From Pontixanthobacter sp. CEM42 (GTDB taxonomy: Bacteria; Pseudomonadota; Alphaproteobacteria; Sphingomonadales; Sphingomonadaceae), in NCBI RefSeq assembly GCF_017812015.1, contig NZ_JADQTN010000001.1:598501-662500 (forward strand): 64,000 nt of DNA, in the 5' to 3' direction. Within the stretch, counting starts at the first letter, position 1. The number at the start of each line of letters is the position of its first letter. Under the pieces are notes generated by a model, which worked only from the letters and a program-made list of their open reading frames with translations, was not told the origin of the DNA and made no database searches. Of the stretch, positions 42,439 through 51,593 are shown piece by piece. Both the position numbers and the translations under genes were made by a program.

Positions 42439-42843
42439 TCAGCTGTCCGGCGTTTCGCTGGCCCATTCTTGCACCAGATTGAGCAGAGCGGCATCATGCT
42501 GATTGCGGAACCGGTCATTATGCCAACGGAGTGTGCGCACGGTTCCAAGCGTGATTTCTTCTTCAAAATGCACGCCAGCGATATTGCCATCGGTCCAAAC
42601 GACTGAAAACAGGACTTCCAAAGGAGAGCACAACAAGATGCCCTCCTGCCCCTTCCTCAGAGGTACATCGGTAATGAAGCGCGCTCCCGAGAGCGAAATG
42701 TCTTCAATCGCGCAATTAAAAACGCCATCGAGGAGAGTAATCGAACCGGGCATAAGCACACGAAATCGTTCCGCCGCACGTTGATCCGGCTGGATTGAAT
42801 CGCTTCCGAAGACGGGCGAAAGATCGAGGGCTGCACTGGCCAT
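42439..42843 (-). CDS. PilZ domain protein
   Basis: A 134-residue soluble PilZ protein. The c-di-GMP-binding motifs are RxxxR at R22-R26 (RAAER) and DxSxxG at D48-G53 (DISLSG). It is a likely c-di-GMP receptor; the GGDEF protein at 9092-10306 is the only cyclase in the window. The gene is convergent with the histidine kinase. Confidence 0.88.
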   Translation of the reverse strand: MASAALDLSPVFGSDSIQPDQRAAERFRVLMPGSITLLDGVFNCAIEDISLSGARFITDVPLRKGQEGILLCSPLEVLFSVVWTDGNIAGVHFEEEITLGTVRTLRWHNDRFRNQHDAALLNLVQEWASETPDS

Positions 42844-42960
42844 TCATGGTTAATACGATGGAAACCATAATGTCCGGTAAACGCGAAGCGTATTCAGATG
42901 GTGTTCAAACGCATTGCTAATGATGGCGCATAGTGAAAGTGGCTAAGAGCAGGGGCGGGC

Positions 42961-43392
42961 ATGATTGGCAGGATACTAGGCGGAGCATTGCCGCTGGGTA
43001 GTTTAACTGCTTGCGGATCAACTGCCGCTGATCCTTTCAACGGTGTCAGAACTGTTTTTCACAACCCCTACCAAGCACCCGATGCTGGACCGGTGACTGG
43101 CCGCGAATTCGGCTGGTTCGAGGGGCGTTTTTATCCGGGCAAAGGCAATGTGGTTTTTGATGGGCTTGGAAATCGCCGCGAGATGACGCATCGAGAGCGC
43201 CGTTATTGGAAGAAGCAACGAGAGCAGCGTGCTATCTTCGTGAGTCAGGCAGAGCCGGGTAAAGGTGGCGATGCTAATGGTCCGGGTGCTCCCGAGCTTT
43301 CGGAAACTGTGCCGGCTAGCAAACCGCAGGTTGAAGAGCGTCGAGAGCGTGAAACTGTAACACCGGTACGCAAGTCGAAGCACCCTTGCTAA
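42961..43392 (+). CDS. Putative lipoprotein of unknown function
   Basis: Not recognised. The 143-residue protein has a lipobox-like GSLTAC (C18). After it come a Tyr/Phe/Gly-containing region (NPYQAPDAGPVTGREFGWFEGRFYPGKGNVVFDGLGN), a basic helix (HRERRYWKKQREQRA) and a disordered Pro/Glu tail. The coding signal is moderate. It stands alone between the PilZ gene and chorismate mutase. Confidence 0.5.
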   Translation: MIGRILGGALPLGSLTACGSTAADPFNGVRTVFHNPYQAPDAGPVTGREFGWFEGRFYPGKGNVVFDGLGNRREMTHRERRYWKKQREQRAIFVSQAEPGKGGDANGPGAPELSETVPASKPQVEERRERETVTPVRKSKHPC

Positions 43393-43441
43393 GTTGCCGC
43401 CCTGAACTGCCGCCCTGAACTGCCGCAGCGCCAACTGCCAA

Positions 43442-43747
43442 TTATGAACCAGTGTTTTCGCTTGCCGCCTTCTCGTGATGGCGGATCACTTCGTCGATAA
43501 TAAAGCGCAGAAACTTCTCCGAAAATTCGGGATCGAGATGCGCTTCCTCGGCAAGTTTGCGCAGGCGGGCAACTTGCCGTGCCTCGCGGTCGGGATCGGC
43601 GGGCGGTAGTGTGGCCTTCGCCTTATACTCGCCAACAGCCTGCGTAATCCGGAACCGTTCAGCGAGCATGTGAATCAACGCGGCATCGATATTGTCGATG
43701 CTACGACGGAAAGCGGCGAGTTGTTGGTCAGGATCACTGTTGCTCAT
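43442..43747 (-). CDS. Chorismate mutase, AroQ type
   Basis: A 101-residue all-helical chorismate mutase converting chorismate to prephenate (Phe/Tyr biosynthesis). The conserved N-terminal helix FRRSIDNIDAALIHMLAERFRITQAVGEYKA contains the usual Arg and Lys positions. ATG 43747 is used; the preceding Met codon at 43750 is equally possible. A related isochorismate-pyruvate lyase activity cannot be excluded. Confidence 0.88.
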   Translation of the reverse strand: MSNSDPDQQLAAFRRSIDNIDAALIHMLAERFRITQAVGEYKAKATLPPADPDREARQVARLRKLAEEAHLDPEFSEKFLRFIIDEVIRHHEKAASENTGS

Positions 43748-43834
43748 CATGCAAGCATCTATCACGCTCTTTGCAACGTTTCTACGCCGGTTCCGTCTTG
43801 CAAACGTTTTCAGGCGCGGCCATGAGCTTAATTC

Positions 43835-44845
43835 ATGAGCGCCAAGGTCATTCCAATGCCGCGCAAGCGGGCAACACTCGATCCGATGCTGGCGCTAACC
43901 GCGCCCGGTATGAACTCGGTCAATGCGGTTATTCTGGACCGGATGCATAGCGAGATTCCGCTGATACCGGCATTGGCTGGTCATCTGATTTCAGGGGGCG
44001 GAAAACGCCTTCGTCCGATGCTTACACTCGCCGGAGCAGAGCTGGTCGGATATACCGGTGATCGCCACCACAAATTGGCGGCTGCAGTGGAGTTTATTCA
44101 TACCGCCACGCTGCTCCATGACGATGTTGTCGATGGATCTGATTTGCGTCGCGGTAAGGCGGCAGCGAACATCATTTTCGGCAATCCGGCAACGGTCTTG
44201 GTCGGCGATTATCTGTTCAGCCGCGCCTTTGAGCTGATGACCGAGGACGGCAGTTTGAAAGTGCTGAAAATACTTTCCAGCGCCAGCGCGATCATTGCCG
44301 AAGGTGAAGTCGATCAATTGACCGCACAGCGGCAAATCGAAACGAGCGAAGAGCGCTATCTAAACATCATCGGTGCCAAGACCGCCGCTCTGTTCGCAGC
44401 AGCCAGCCGTATTTCCGCAGTAGTTGCCGAATGCGATGAGCAGCAAGAACGCGCGCTCGATGATTATGGTCGCAATCTGGGGGTCGCATTCCAACTCGTC
44501 GATGATGCAATCGACTATGATTCAGACGCTGCTGAAATGGGCAAAGACCAAGGCGACGATTTCCGCGAAGGCAAAATGACGCTTCCGGTTATCCTGGCCT
44601 ATTCGCGCGGTTCCGAGACCGAGCGTAAGTTCTGGAAAGACGCGATCTCGGGTGTGATCTCGGGCGATGGTGCGCTCGCAGAAGCCATTGCGCTGATCGC
44701 GAAATATGATGCTGTCGAAGATACCCGCGAACGTGCGCGCCATTTCGCTCATCGCGCTATCGATGCGATTTCTATCTTCCCCGACAGCAATGCCCGGCAA
44801 GCTATGGCAGAAGCGGCGAATTTTGCCGTCGCGCGGGGGTACTAA
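43835..44845 (+). CDS. ispB: Polyprenyl diphosphate synthase (octa/decaprenyl type)
   Basis: The 336-residue trans-prenyltransferase makes the ubiquinone side chain. Both Asp-rich motifs are present: first DDVVD at D96-D100 (LLHDDVVDGSDLRRG) and second DDAID at D223-D227 (QLVDDAIDYDSDAAEMGKD). GGGKRLRPMLTLAGAEL is the N-terminal signature. Decaprenyl synthesis would fit the expected Q-10 of sphingomonads. It precedes hrpB by 49 nt. Confidence 0.94.
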   Translation: MSAKVIPMPRKRATLDPMLALTAPGMNSVNAVILDRMHSEIPLIPALAGHLISGGGKRLRPMLTLAGAELVGYTGDRHHKLAAAVEFIHTATLLHDDVVDGSDLRRGKAAANIIFGNPATVLVGDYLFSRAFELMTEDGSLKVLKILSSASAIIAEGEVDQLTAQRQIETSEERYLNIIGAKTAALFAAASRISAVVAECDEQQERALDDYGRNLGVAFQLVDDAIDYDSDAAEMGKDQGDDFREGKMTLPVILAYSRGSETERKFWKDAISGVISGDGALAEAIALIAKYDAVEDTRERARHFAHRAIDAISIFPDSNARQAMAEAANFAVARGY

Positions 44846-44894
44846 ACCGCGATACCAGCTTTCGTAGATCTCGTGTTGGCGCTAGAACTAATGC

Positions 44895-47321
44895 GTGGCT
44901 GATCTTCCCATTCATGCAGTTTTGCCTGACTTGCTGTCAGCGCTCGACAAAGCAGGCGCAGCGGTCCTGATCGCTCCGCCGGGTGCTGGTAAGACCACTG
45001 CGGTTGCACCGACGCTTCTGGATCAGGACTGGTGCACCGGCCAGATCATATTGCTCAGCCCTAGGCGAGTTGCCGCGCGCGCTGCGGCGGAACGCATGGC
45101 AGAAATGCTCGGCGAAAAGGCGGGCGAGACGGTTGGTTACCTGACGCGGTTGGATAGCAAGCAATCAGCCAAAACGCGCATTTTGGTGATGACCGAAGCA
45201 ATCTTCGTAAACCGGATTGTTGAAGATGCCGAACTGGAGGGCGTCAGCGCGGTTTTGTTCGATGAGGCGCATGAGCGGCATCTCGATAGTGATCTCGGAC
45301 TTGCGCTGGCGCTGGAGGCCCGCGCCATTCTCCGCGAGGATTTACGCATTTGTGTGATGTCGGCGACGATTGATGGCGAGCGCTTTGCTGCACTGCTTGG
45401 GTCAAAAGCATCGGTGATCGAAAGCGAAGGCAAAGCACATCCGCTGCGGATAGAATGGCTGGGTTCACGCGCGGAATTGAGTATCGAGGATCGCATGACC
45501 GAAGCGGTTCTAACCGCATGGCGGCAAGAAGAAGGCGATGTTCTAGCATTTTTGCCGGGTGTGCGAGAGATCGAGCGTGTTCGTGAACGCTTGACTGCCA
45601 AGCTGCCCGATGTGCCCGTGCTCCCATTGCATGGCCAAGTTGATCCGGCTGGACAACGCGCTGCGATAAAGCGTGATCGTGACGGTCTCCGGCGCATTGT
45701 GCTGGCGACTGCTATTGCCGAGACTTCGCTGACGCTCGACGGTGTCAGCGTGGTTGTCGATAGCGGACTGACGAGGCGGGCGGAGTTTGATCGTGCTGCG
45801 GGGACTACACACCTGATTACTGTGCGTGCGAGCCAAGCAGCCGCTGCGCAAAGGGCAGGGCGCGCGGCACGATTGGGACCAGGTGTGGCCTACCGTTTGT
45901 GGGAAGGGGCAGGCCATGCAGGACGACCCAAATTCGATCTACCTGAAGTTGAGACCAGCGATCTGGCACCGTTGATGCTGTCCCTTGCCAAATGGGGCAC
46001 GGAAGACCCGGCATCGCTCGCTTGGATTGATCCGCCGCCCGCTGCTTCCATTGCATCGGCACGCAAACGGCTGCGCAAGCTGGGCGCACTGGATGAAGCG
46101 AATGCGATTACCCCGTTTGGTAACCAAGTGGCTTCTCTGCCGATGGACCCGACCTCTGCCGCAATGATCCTGTACGGTGCCGAAGCCGGTCAGGCGGAGC
46201 CCGCGGCGCGGTTGGCACTGTTGTTACAAGAGCGTGGCCTTGGTGGCAGGAGCGAGGATCTACTCCAGCGATTGGATCGGTGGAACGGCGACAATTCACC
46301 GCGCGCCAAAGCCTCACGCAAATTGGCAGCGCGCTGGACGCAGCGGGCGGAACGTTTGATTTCGGGTAAGGAACCTGAACCCGTTAACCCGGCCTTGTTC
46401 CTCGCATTTGCCAAACCGGACAATATCGCCAAACGGCGCGATACCGCTGGCGAAAACTGGGTGTCAGCGGGCGGACGGGGCTACTTTCTTGATCCTGCAT
46501 CACCGCTTAGCTCTGCCGAATGGTTGGTCATTGGCGATGCGCAAGGGCAGGCTAAGGGCGCGCGGATAACAGCCGCGGCAAAGCTCGATCCAAACGAAGT
46601 CGAGGCACATCTTGGCCACTTGATTGAACGCCAATCCACTTTGCGTTGGAATGCCAAAGAAGAACGCGCTGAGGCGAGGCAGGTTCGTAAGCTTGGCGAA
46701 ATTACGATTGCCAGCGGACCCGATCCTCAGCCTGATCCTGCCGCTATGCAGGACTTGCTGATGGAAACAGCGCTTGATCAGATTGATGTGATATTGCCGG
46801 CAGAGTTGGTCGCTCGTGCGCGGTTCATCGGGCTCGGATATTTCAAGGACCAACTGATCGAGAACGCTGAGCTCTGGCTAGCACCTTTGCTCTCTGGGCG
46901 CCGTGATCTGACACTGCCCAAGAGCAAATTGGCTGATTCAATACTTGGCCAAATGGATTGGAATGATCGCCAAAAGTTGGACTCGCTGGCTCCGCGCGCG
47001 TTCACAACGCCTGCCAATACGCACCACACGATCGACTATGTAGGGGAAGGCGCTCCGTCAGTGGAGGTAAGAGTGCAGGCGCTGTTCGGCCTTGATCAAC
47101 ACCCGATGATTGGCAGCAAACCACTACTGCTCAATCTAACAAGTCCAGCTGGCCGACCGATTCAGGCGACTCGCGATCTACCCGGTTTTTGGCGCGGTAG
47201 CTGGCGGGATGTCTGCAAAGATATGAAGGGGCGCTATCCAAAACATCGTTGGCCTGAACAGCCGTGGTTGGAAAAGCCGAGCCTTAAAACGAAGAACGCC
47301 TTTTCACGCGGCAAAAACTAA
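44895..47321 (+). CDS. hrpB: ATP-dependent helicase HrpB
   Basis: An 808-residue DEAH helicase of the HrpB family. Walker A APPGAGKT is at 27-34, DEAH at D123-H126 (LFDEAHERH), SAT in CVMSATIDGERF, and the C-terminal HrpB domain carries GRRDLTLPKSKLADSILGQMDWNDRQKLDSLAPR. The start is GTG at 44895; the ATG six bases earlier is out of frame. HrpB's cellular role in bacteria is poorly defined. Two strong hairpins follow the gene (47328-47346 and 47383-47412). Confidence 0.93.
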   Translation: MADLPIHAVLPDLLSALDKAGAAVLIAPPGAGKTTAVAPTLLDQDWCTGQIILLSPRRVAARAAAERMAEMLGEKAGETVGYLTRLDSKQSAKTRILVMTEAIFVNRIVEDAELEGVSAVLFDEAHERHLDSDLGLALALEARAILREDLRICVMSATIDGERFAALLGSKASVIESEGKAHPLRIEWLGSRAELSIEDRMTEAVLTAWRQEEGDVLAFLPGVREIERVRERLTAKLPDVPVLPLHGQVDPAGQRAAIKRDRDGLRRIVLATAIAETSLTLDGVSVVVDSGLTRRAEFDRAAGTTHLITVRASQAAAAQRAGRAARLGPGVAYRLWEGAGHAGRPKFDLPEVETSDLAPLMLSLAKWGTEDPASLAWIDPPPAASIASARKRLRKLGALDEANAITPFGNQVASLPMDPTSAAMILYGAEAGQAEPAARLALLLQERGLGGRSEDLLQRLDRWNGDNSPRAKASRKLAARWTQRAERLISGKEPEPVNPALFLAFAKPDNIAKRRDTAGENWVSAGGRGYFLDPASPLSSAEWLVIGDAQGQAKGARITAAAKLDPNEVEAHLGHLIERQSTLRWNAKEERAEARQVRKLGEITIASGPDPQPDPAAMQDLLMETALDQIDVILPAELVARARFIGLGYFKDQLIENAELWLAPLLSGRRDLTLPKSKLADSILGQMDWNDRQKLDSLAPRAFTTPANTHHTIDYVGEGAPSVEVRVQALFGLDQHPMIGSKPLLLNLTSPAGRPIQATRDLPGFWRGSWRDVCKDMKGRYPKHRWPEQPWLEKPSLKTKNAFSRGKN

Positions 47322-47327
47322 GAATCC

Positions 47328-47412
47328 GGTCAACTACCAGTTGACCGCAAGGCCGACCGGCCGCCCGAGCTTATGCGAGGTAGCCAAGCGGCGCGGATGC
47401 GCTGCGCTTGGC
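47328..47412. other. Two strong hairpins between hrpB and the complex I subunit
   Basis: GGTCAACT-ACC-AGTTGACC (47328-47346) is a perfect 8-bp hairpin. A second 30-nt hairpin (47383-47412) has arms GCCAAGCGGCGCG and CGCTGCGCTTGGC (11 of 13 pairs) around GATG. Neither has a T-run, so they are not classical intrinsic terminators; they may stabilise RNA or act in attenuation. Confidence 0.55.
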
Positions 47413-47472
47413 GACTGAGGGTGTTCCAAAGGAAATCTTGATTTCTGCATGGAACTAAACAATGGAGATTTC

Positions 47473-47751
47473 ATGGCTGCACGAATTTACCAACGCCCGC
47501 AAAGCGCGATGCAATCCGGCAAAGCCCGGACCGACGAATGGATTCTTGAATTCGAGCAATCCGAGGCCCGCAAAGCGGATCCGCTTATGGGGTGGACTGG
47601 TAGCGCCGACACGCAGGCGCAGGTGCAACTGTCATTCCCGGACAAGGATGCGGCGAAGGCTTATGCTGAGAAATACGGCATTTCTGCGCGGGTGCATTCT
47701 ACGCCGCAGAAGACCCTGAAAATTCAGGCCTATGCGGATAATTTCCGCTAG
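47473..47751 (+). CDS. Complex I NDUFS4-like subunit (ETC complex I subunit family)
   Basis: The 92-residue protein matches the alphaproteobacterial ETC complex I subunit (NDUFS4/AQDQ type): MAARIYQRPQSAMQSGKARTDEWILEFEQSEARKADPLMGWTGSADTQAQVQLSFPDKDAAKAYAEKYGI. It stabilises NADH dehydrogenase in alphaproteobacteria and mitochondria. ATG 47473 has GGAGAT upstream (47464). It is separate from the nuo operon. Confidence 0.93.
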   Translation: MAARIYQRPQSAMQSGKARTDEWILEFEQSEARKADPLMGWTGSADTQAQVQLSFPDKDAAKAYAEKYGISARVHSTPQKTLKIQAYADNFR

Positions 47752-47765
47752 CAACTAGCGCGATT

Positions 47766-48455
47766 TTAGCTGGCGTCCTCGTCAGGAAGCTCACCTAACT
47801 TGATTGGCAAATCATTGGCTTGCCAAATGGCCTCTCCGGACTCGAAAGCGCTTTTGCAATCGGTCGCATCATGCCCGATGTCGTCAACCAGATATATGGT
47901 TTCGGACGCATAATCGCCGGTGAAACGGATATCGTCGCACCGCCCATCTTTGGCGAAGGCAGAGGTATCGTCACCGAAGATGATTTTCTTGTCGTCCGCC
48001 GGAGCATTGAAGAACGGGTTCAGACTGATGCTCTTCGCCGAATAGGCCGCACGGCAATCGCTGGCATCCTTGCCAACACCGTCCACGAGCAGAGCATCGG
48101 CCATAGCTGGTCCGACAAATCGTACATCATCGCACTCGCTGTCGTTGGCCCATTCACCGCTATCGTCACCCCATTTGATCTCTTCTACAGACAAGCGCGG
48201 TATGTTGGCTAGAAAAGTCAGGTCACCGCGCTCATAGGCTGCCGAACAATCGCTCGCATCTGCGCCAATGTCGGAGTCCAGCAAAACGGTGCTGGTCATT
48301 CCCGATCCGGAGAACCTGCTGTCGTCGCATTCGCCATCATTGGCGTAGCGGCTGCTATCGTCACCGAAGTCTATTTCCTGCGCGATCACCGGATGCGGCA
48401 TTGCGATTGCGAGAATGGCGAGACAAGGAAGAAATTTGCGGCGACGTGACAGCAT
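47766..48455 (-). CDS. Secreted protein with three Cys/Asp repeats
   Basis: Not a family I recognise. The 229-residue protein has a signal peptide (1 to about 25, HPVIAQ). The mature part contains three copies of a 45-residue unit (residues about 30-74, 95-138 and 160-204): GDD[ST]..., A.D[GS].CDD.RF.G, ...L.D..G.DA[ST]DC..A[YF]. Each has two Cys (43/70, 108/134, 173/200), suggesting one disulfide per repeat, and clustered Asp/Glu that could bind Ca2+ or another cation. GGAG precedes ATG 48455 (CTTCTGGAGTACCAA). The 5' end is about 140 nt from ffs and divergent from it. Confidence 0.75.
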   Translation of the reverse strand: MLSRRRKFLPCLAILAIAMPHPVIAQEIDFGDDSSRYANDGECDDSRFSGSGMTSTVLLDSDIGADASDCSAAYERGDLTFLANIPRLSVEEIKWGDDSGEWANDSECDDVRFVGPAMADALLVDGVGKDASDCRAAYSAKSISLNPFFNAPADDKKIIFGDDTSAFAKDGRCDDIRFTGDYASETIYLVDDIGHDATDCKSAFESGEAIWQANDLPIKLGELPDEDAS

Positions 48456-48596
48456 TTGGTACTCCAGAAGTGGATATGCCGGACAGCACTATCAGGTTTT
48501 CTGGTGCTTGCCATAGGCGGCGCTGCATTGTGGCGGCGCGCAATGGCTCACGATTGCTGCTTGATTCTGCACCGCCCCGACGCCATATGCCCGTCC

Positions 48597-48683
48597 GGGA
48601 GTCGGGTGGACGTTTGCGTTCGCCAACCTGGTCAGGTCCGGAAGGAAGCAGCCACAACGATTTGCGACGGGTCGCTCGGCTCC
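48597..48683 (+). ncRNA. ffs: Small signal recognition particle RNA (4.5S-type)
   Basis: The conserved SRP RNA core GGTCAGGTCCGGAAGGAAGC followed by AGCC is at about 48630-48653. The 5' side (GGGAGTCGGGTGG) pairs with the 3' side (GTCGCTCGGCTCC), allowing G-U pairs, to close a helix, and TTTT follows at 48683-48687. It forms the Ffh-binding domain of SRP. The long frame of dnaX runs through it, which shows dnaX starts later. The ffs-dnaX order is common in bacteria. Confidence 0.9.
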
Positions 48684-48748
48684 TTTTCTATACATATTCG
48701 TGCAATCAGGCGCATGACAATCTTATCGGCAGCGCCTACCAAACATGC

Positions 48749-50554
48749 ATGGGTGATTCACCAGACAATTCGGGCAACCCTCCATGGGAGACTGAGGAGC
48801 AGGAGGCCGCACCGACAGCAGCCGAACTGGAAGCTGCGGGTCAGGATTCTATGTTTGGCGGTGCTTCGGAAGAGCCGCCTGCGGCCAAGCCTGAGCCGAA
48901 AGCGTCAGCGAAGCCAGTCGAGGCGCCTGCCGATACTGATCAGCCCTACCGCGTACTCGCGCGGAAATATCGGCCTCAGACATTCTCCGAATTGATCGGT
49001 CAGGAACCGATGGTGCGCACGCTTGCCAACGCGATTGAGCGGGACCGGCTGGCGCATGCGTTTTTGATGACGGGCGTTCGCGGGGTCGGGAAAACCTCGA
49101 CTGCACGTTTGATTGCAAAGGCTCTGAACTGCATCGGACCGGATGGGCAAGGCGGTCCGACCATTGATCCGTGCGGCCAGTGTGAGCCGTGCACAGCAAT
49201 TGCCGAAGGTCGGCATATCGATGTGATCGAGATGGACGCTGCGTCGCATACCGGCGTTGATGATGTGCGTGAGATTATCGAAGCGGTTCGTTATGCTGCG
49301 GTTTCGGCGCGTTACAAAATCTACATCATTGACGAAGTTCACATGCTGTCACGCAATGCTTTCAATGCGTTACTCAAGACGTTGGAGGAACCGCCAGCGC
49401 ATGTGAAATTCCTGTTCGCTACGACCGAAGTCGACAAACTGCCGGTGACAGTGCTCAGTCGGACGCAACGTTTCGATCTGCGCCGGATACCAACAGACTT
49501 GCTGCAATCGCATTTCGGCAAGATTTGCGGCCTCGAGAATGTTGAGGCTGAAGAGGAAGCGCTCAATATGATCGCGGCCGCCGCCGAAGGATCGGTGCGG
49601 GATGGCCTCTCGATTTTGGATCAAGCGATTGCCCACGCTGATCTTGGCGGGGAGGGGCAAGTTACTGCCGCTCGCGTTCAAGACATGCTGGGACTGGCCG
49701 ACAAAGGCGCGCAGCGCCGGCTTCTGGGGCTGCTTTTCGAAGGCGATGCCAAGGGCATGCTGGCCGCCATTGACGAGCAATATTCGCTCGGCGTCGAACC
49801 GCTCGCGTTGATGCGCGGCATTATGGATCTGGTGCACCGGATTACCGTCGCCCAAGTCAGTGGCGGCGAAGCAGATGCGCCGACCAGTGAAGAGCGTGAC
49901 GCCCTGAAGGATTGGGCCGGGCGTTTGTCGCCGGGCCAGTTGCACCGGCTGTGGCAGATGTTGCTGAAAGGGCATGACGAGGTGCGCCAAGCACCGGATC
50001 CGCTTGTTTCAGCACAAATGGCACTATTGCGCGCGCTTCACGCTGCCGATCTTCCAGATCCGGGTAAGCTGGCGAAGAAGCTTGAACATTTGGCAACCAC
50101 GGGTGTTGCCGCTCCAGCAGCAGATAGTGCGGGCGGTGCAGCTGGTTCGGGTGCCGCGAAAACCAATGTGAGTTGGAAGCAATTGGTGGAGAGCGTTCAA
50201 TCCAACGGCAATCACCTCGCAGCGAGCATCATGCAATTGCAGGTGCGCGTGGTGTCGCTTGAAGCGGGCACTTTGCGCTTTTCTCGACCCGGCCAGTTTA
50301 AAGACGATATCGGTCCGCAATTGCGCGATGCGCTGATGGGGGCAACTGGTGAGCGCTGGACGGTCGAAGAGTGTTCGGAAGAGGGTGAGCCCTCGTTGGT
50401 CGAACAGCAGGAGGCGGAGCAGCAACTGGCGAAAGATGCGCTCTTGAAGCATCCGCTGGTCGAGGCCACATTTGCAGCATTCCCCGATGCCGAAATGGTT
50501 GAAGAAGATACGGCCCACCCCCAGGGCCAGCGAAATTGGAGTAAACGCGCATGA
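48749..50554 (+). CDS. dnaX: DNA polymerase III subunit gamma/tau
   Basis: The 601-residue clamp-loader ATPase has Walker A GVRGVGKT at 109-116 and a zinc module with C128, C142, C145 and C148 (DPCGQCEPC). The N-terminal 65 residues are acidic and Pro/Ala-rich before the AAA+ domain (YRVLARKYRPQTFSELIGQ). The frame is open to 48401, but that would overlap the SRP RNA, so ATG 48749 is chosen; ATG 48745 is out of frame. ybaB overlaps its stop by 4 nt. Confidence 0.95.
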   Translation: MGDSPDNSGNPPWETEEQEAAPTAAELEAAGQDSMFGGASEEPPAAKPEPKASAKPVEAPADTDQPYRVLARKYRPQTFSELIGQEPMVRTLANAIERDRLAHAFLMTGVRGVGKTSTARLIAKALNCIGPDGQGGPTIDPCGQCEPCTAIAEGRHIDVIEMDAASHTGVDDVREIIEAVRYAAVSARYKIYIIDEVHMLSRNAFNALLKTLEEPPAHVKFLFATTEVDKLPVTVLSRTQRFDLRRIPTDLLQSHFGKICGLENVEAEEEALNMIAAAAEGSVRDGLSILDQAIAHADLGGEGQVTAARVQDMLGLADKGAQRRLLGLLFEGDAKGMLAAIDEQYSLGVEPLALMRGIMDLVHRITVAQVSGGEADAPTSEERDALKDWAGRLSPGQLHRLWQMLLKGHDEVRQAPDPLVSAQMALLRALHAADLPDPGKLAKKLEHLATTGVAAPAADSAGGAAGSGAAKTNVSWKQLVESVQSNGNHLAASIMQLQVRVVSLEAGTLRFSRPGQFKDDIGPQLRDALMGATGERWTVEECSEEGEPSLVEQQEAEQQLAKDALLKHPLVEATFAAFPDAEMVEEDTAHPQGQRNWSKRA

Positions 50555-50892
50555 AATCGATGGAAGAAATGATCCAGGCTGCTCAAAAAGCGGCAGAGAC
50601 CATCCAGACCCAAATGAACGACGTCCAAGCGAAACTCGACGCAATCGAAGTCGAGGGCGTTGCTGGTGGCGGTCTCGTCAAAGTGAAATGTTCAGCGAAA
50701 GGCCGCATTCTGGGTGTCGACATCGACGAAAGCCTGATGAAGCCTGAAGAAAAGCACATGGTCGAAGATTTGGTGACTGCCGCATTCAATGATGCGCGGG
50801 CAAAGGCTGACCGTGTCTCCGAGCAGGAAATGAAGAACATCCAAGGCGGCATGGGGTTGCCACCGGGTTTTGAACTTCCCGGTATGGGCTGA
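50551..50892 (+). CDS. ybaB: YbaB/EbfC family nucleoid-associated protein
   Basis: A 113-residue DNA-binding protein with coiled-coil N-terminus (MEEMIQAAQKAAETIQTQMNDVQAKL) and the family segment VEGVAGGGLVKVKCSAKGRILGVDIDESLMKPEEKHMVEDLVTAAFNDARAKAD. It starts in the last codons of dnaX (ATGA). dnaX-ybaB(-recR) is a conserved gene order; recR is not adjacent here. Confidence 0.95.
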   Translation: MKSMEEMIQAAQKAAETIQTQMNDVQAKLDAIEVEGVAGGGLVKVKCSAKGRILGVDIDESLMKPEEKHMVEDLVTAAFNDARAKADRVSEQEMKNIQGGMGLPPGFELPGMG

Positions 50893-50975
50893 CGCTTCGG
50901 CGCGGCAATTGTGCCAATTCAGCGCAATGCTGAGGAATTTCTGTCGCTGTTGATCTGGTCGGCTAGCCTGACCAC

Positions 50976-51464
50976 ATGATCTTCGGTCGTTACATTTCTG
51001 TCCTGATAACCGCTTTTGCGACGCTGGCGTCATCGGTTGCATTCGCTCAAACGCGCTCCACGACGATGGGTGTGTCTGCAGTGGTCCAAACCAACTGCAG
51101 TGTGGCAGCGACTCCGATGGCGTTTGCCGGTGGCATAGTAACCAGCTCGGCGAGCGTCGAGAGTGCCGCGCGGATCCGTGTGGATTGCACCGCTCCGGTT
51201 GCCTTCACGGTCGATATGGATCGCGGCGAAAATCCCGCCGGAGAGCAACGCCGGATGGTGAGCGAAAACGGTGATTTCCTTGAGTATCAAATCTATTCGG
51301 ATGCAGCGCTCACTCGCGAATGGGGGGTATTTAGCGAGGGCGTTACCAGCGACGCGGGCCCGACCGAGCTTGAGTTGGTTGCTTATGGTCGTATCAACTC
51401 CGTCGATCTGACAACGCCATCTGGCGGCTATCAGGATACTGTGACTGTCACCGTCAGTTTCTGA
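50976..51464 (+). CDS. Spore-coat-U-like (SCPU) secreted protein, copy 1
   Basis: The 162-residue protein has a signal peptide (ASSVAFAQ) and an SCPU (PF05229) beta-sandwich domain: TTMGVSAVVQTNCSVAATPMAFAGG, ARIRVDCTAPVAFTVDMDRGENP, ...GGYQDTVTVTVSF. In other bacteria such proteins are the major subunits of archaic (Csu-type) chaperone-usher fimbriae. ATG 50976. It is the first of three tandem paralogues. Confidence 0.82.
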   Translation: MIFGRYISVLITAFATLASSVAFAQTRSTTMGVSAVVQTNCSVAATPMAFAGGIVTSSASVESAARIRVDCTAPVAFTVDMDRGENPAGEQRRMVSENGDFLEYQIYSDAALTREWGVFSEGVTSDAGPTELELVAYGRINSVDLTTPSGGYQDTVTVTVSF

Positions 51465-51593
51465 TCGCAATCACCAAGGATACTTATCGGCAAAGGTTAA
51501 TTCTGGCCCGATTCCGTTAACCGGATCTCATTACCCAATTGCAGGCCCACGCGCGTTAATCACGCACGATACCAAAACGGGGCCGCAATTTTC

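Noticed and set aside
48401-48748. N-terminal extension of DnaX
   Set aside because: Runs through the SRP RNA gene and through DNA with no DnaX-like sequence; start placed at 48749.
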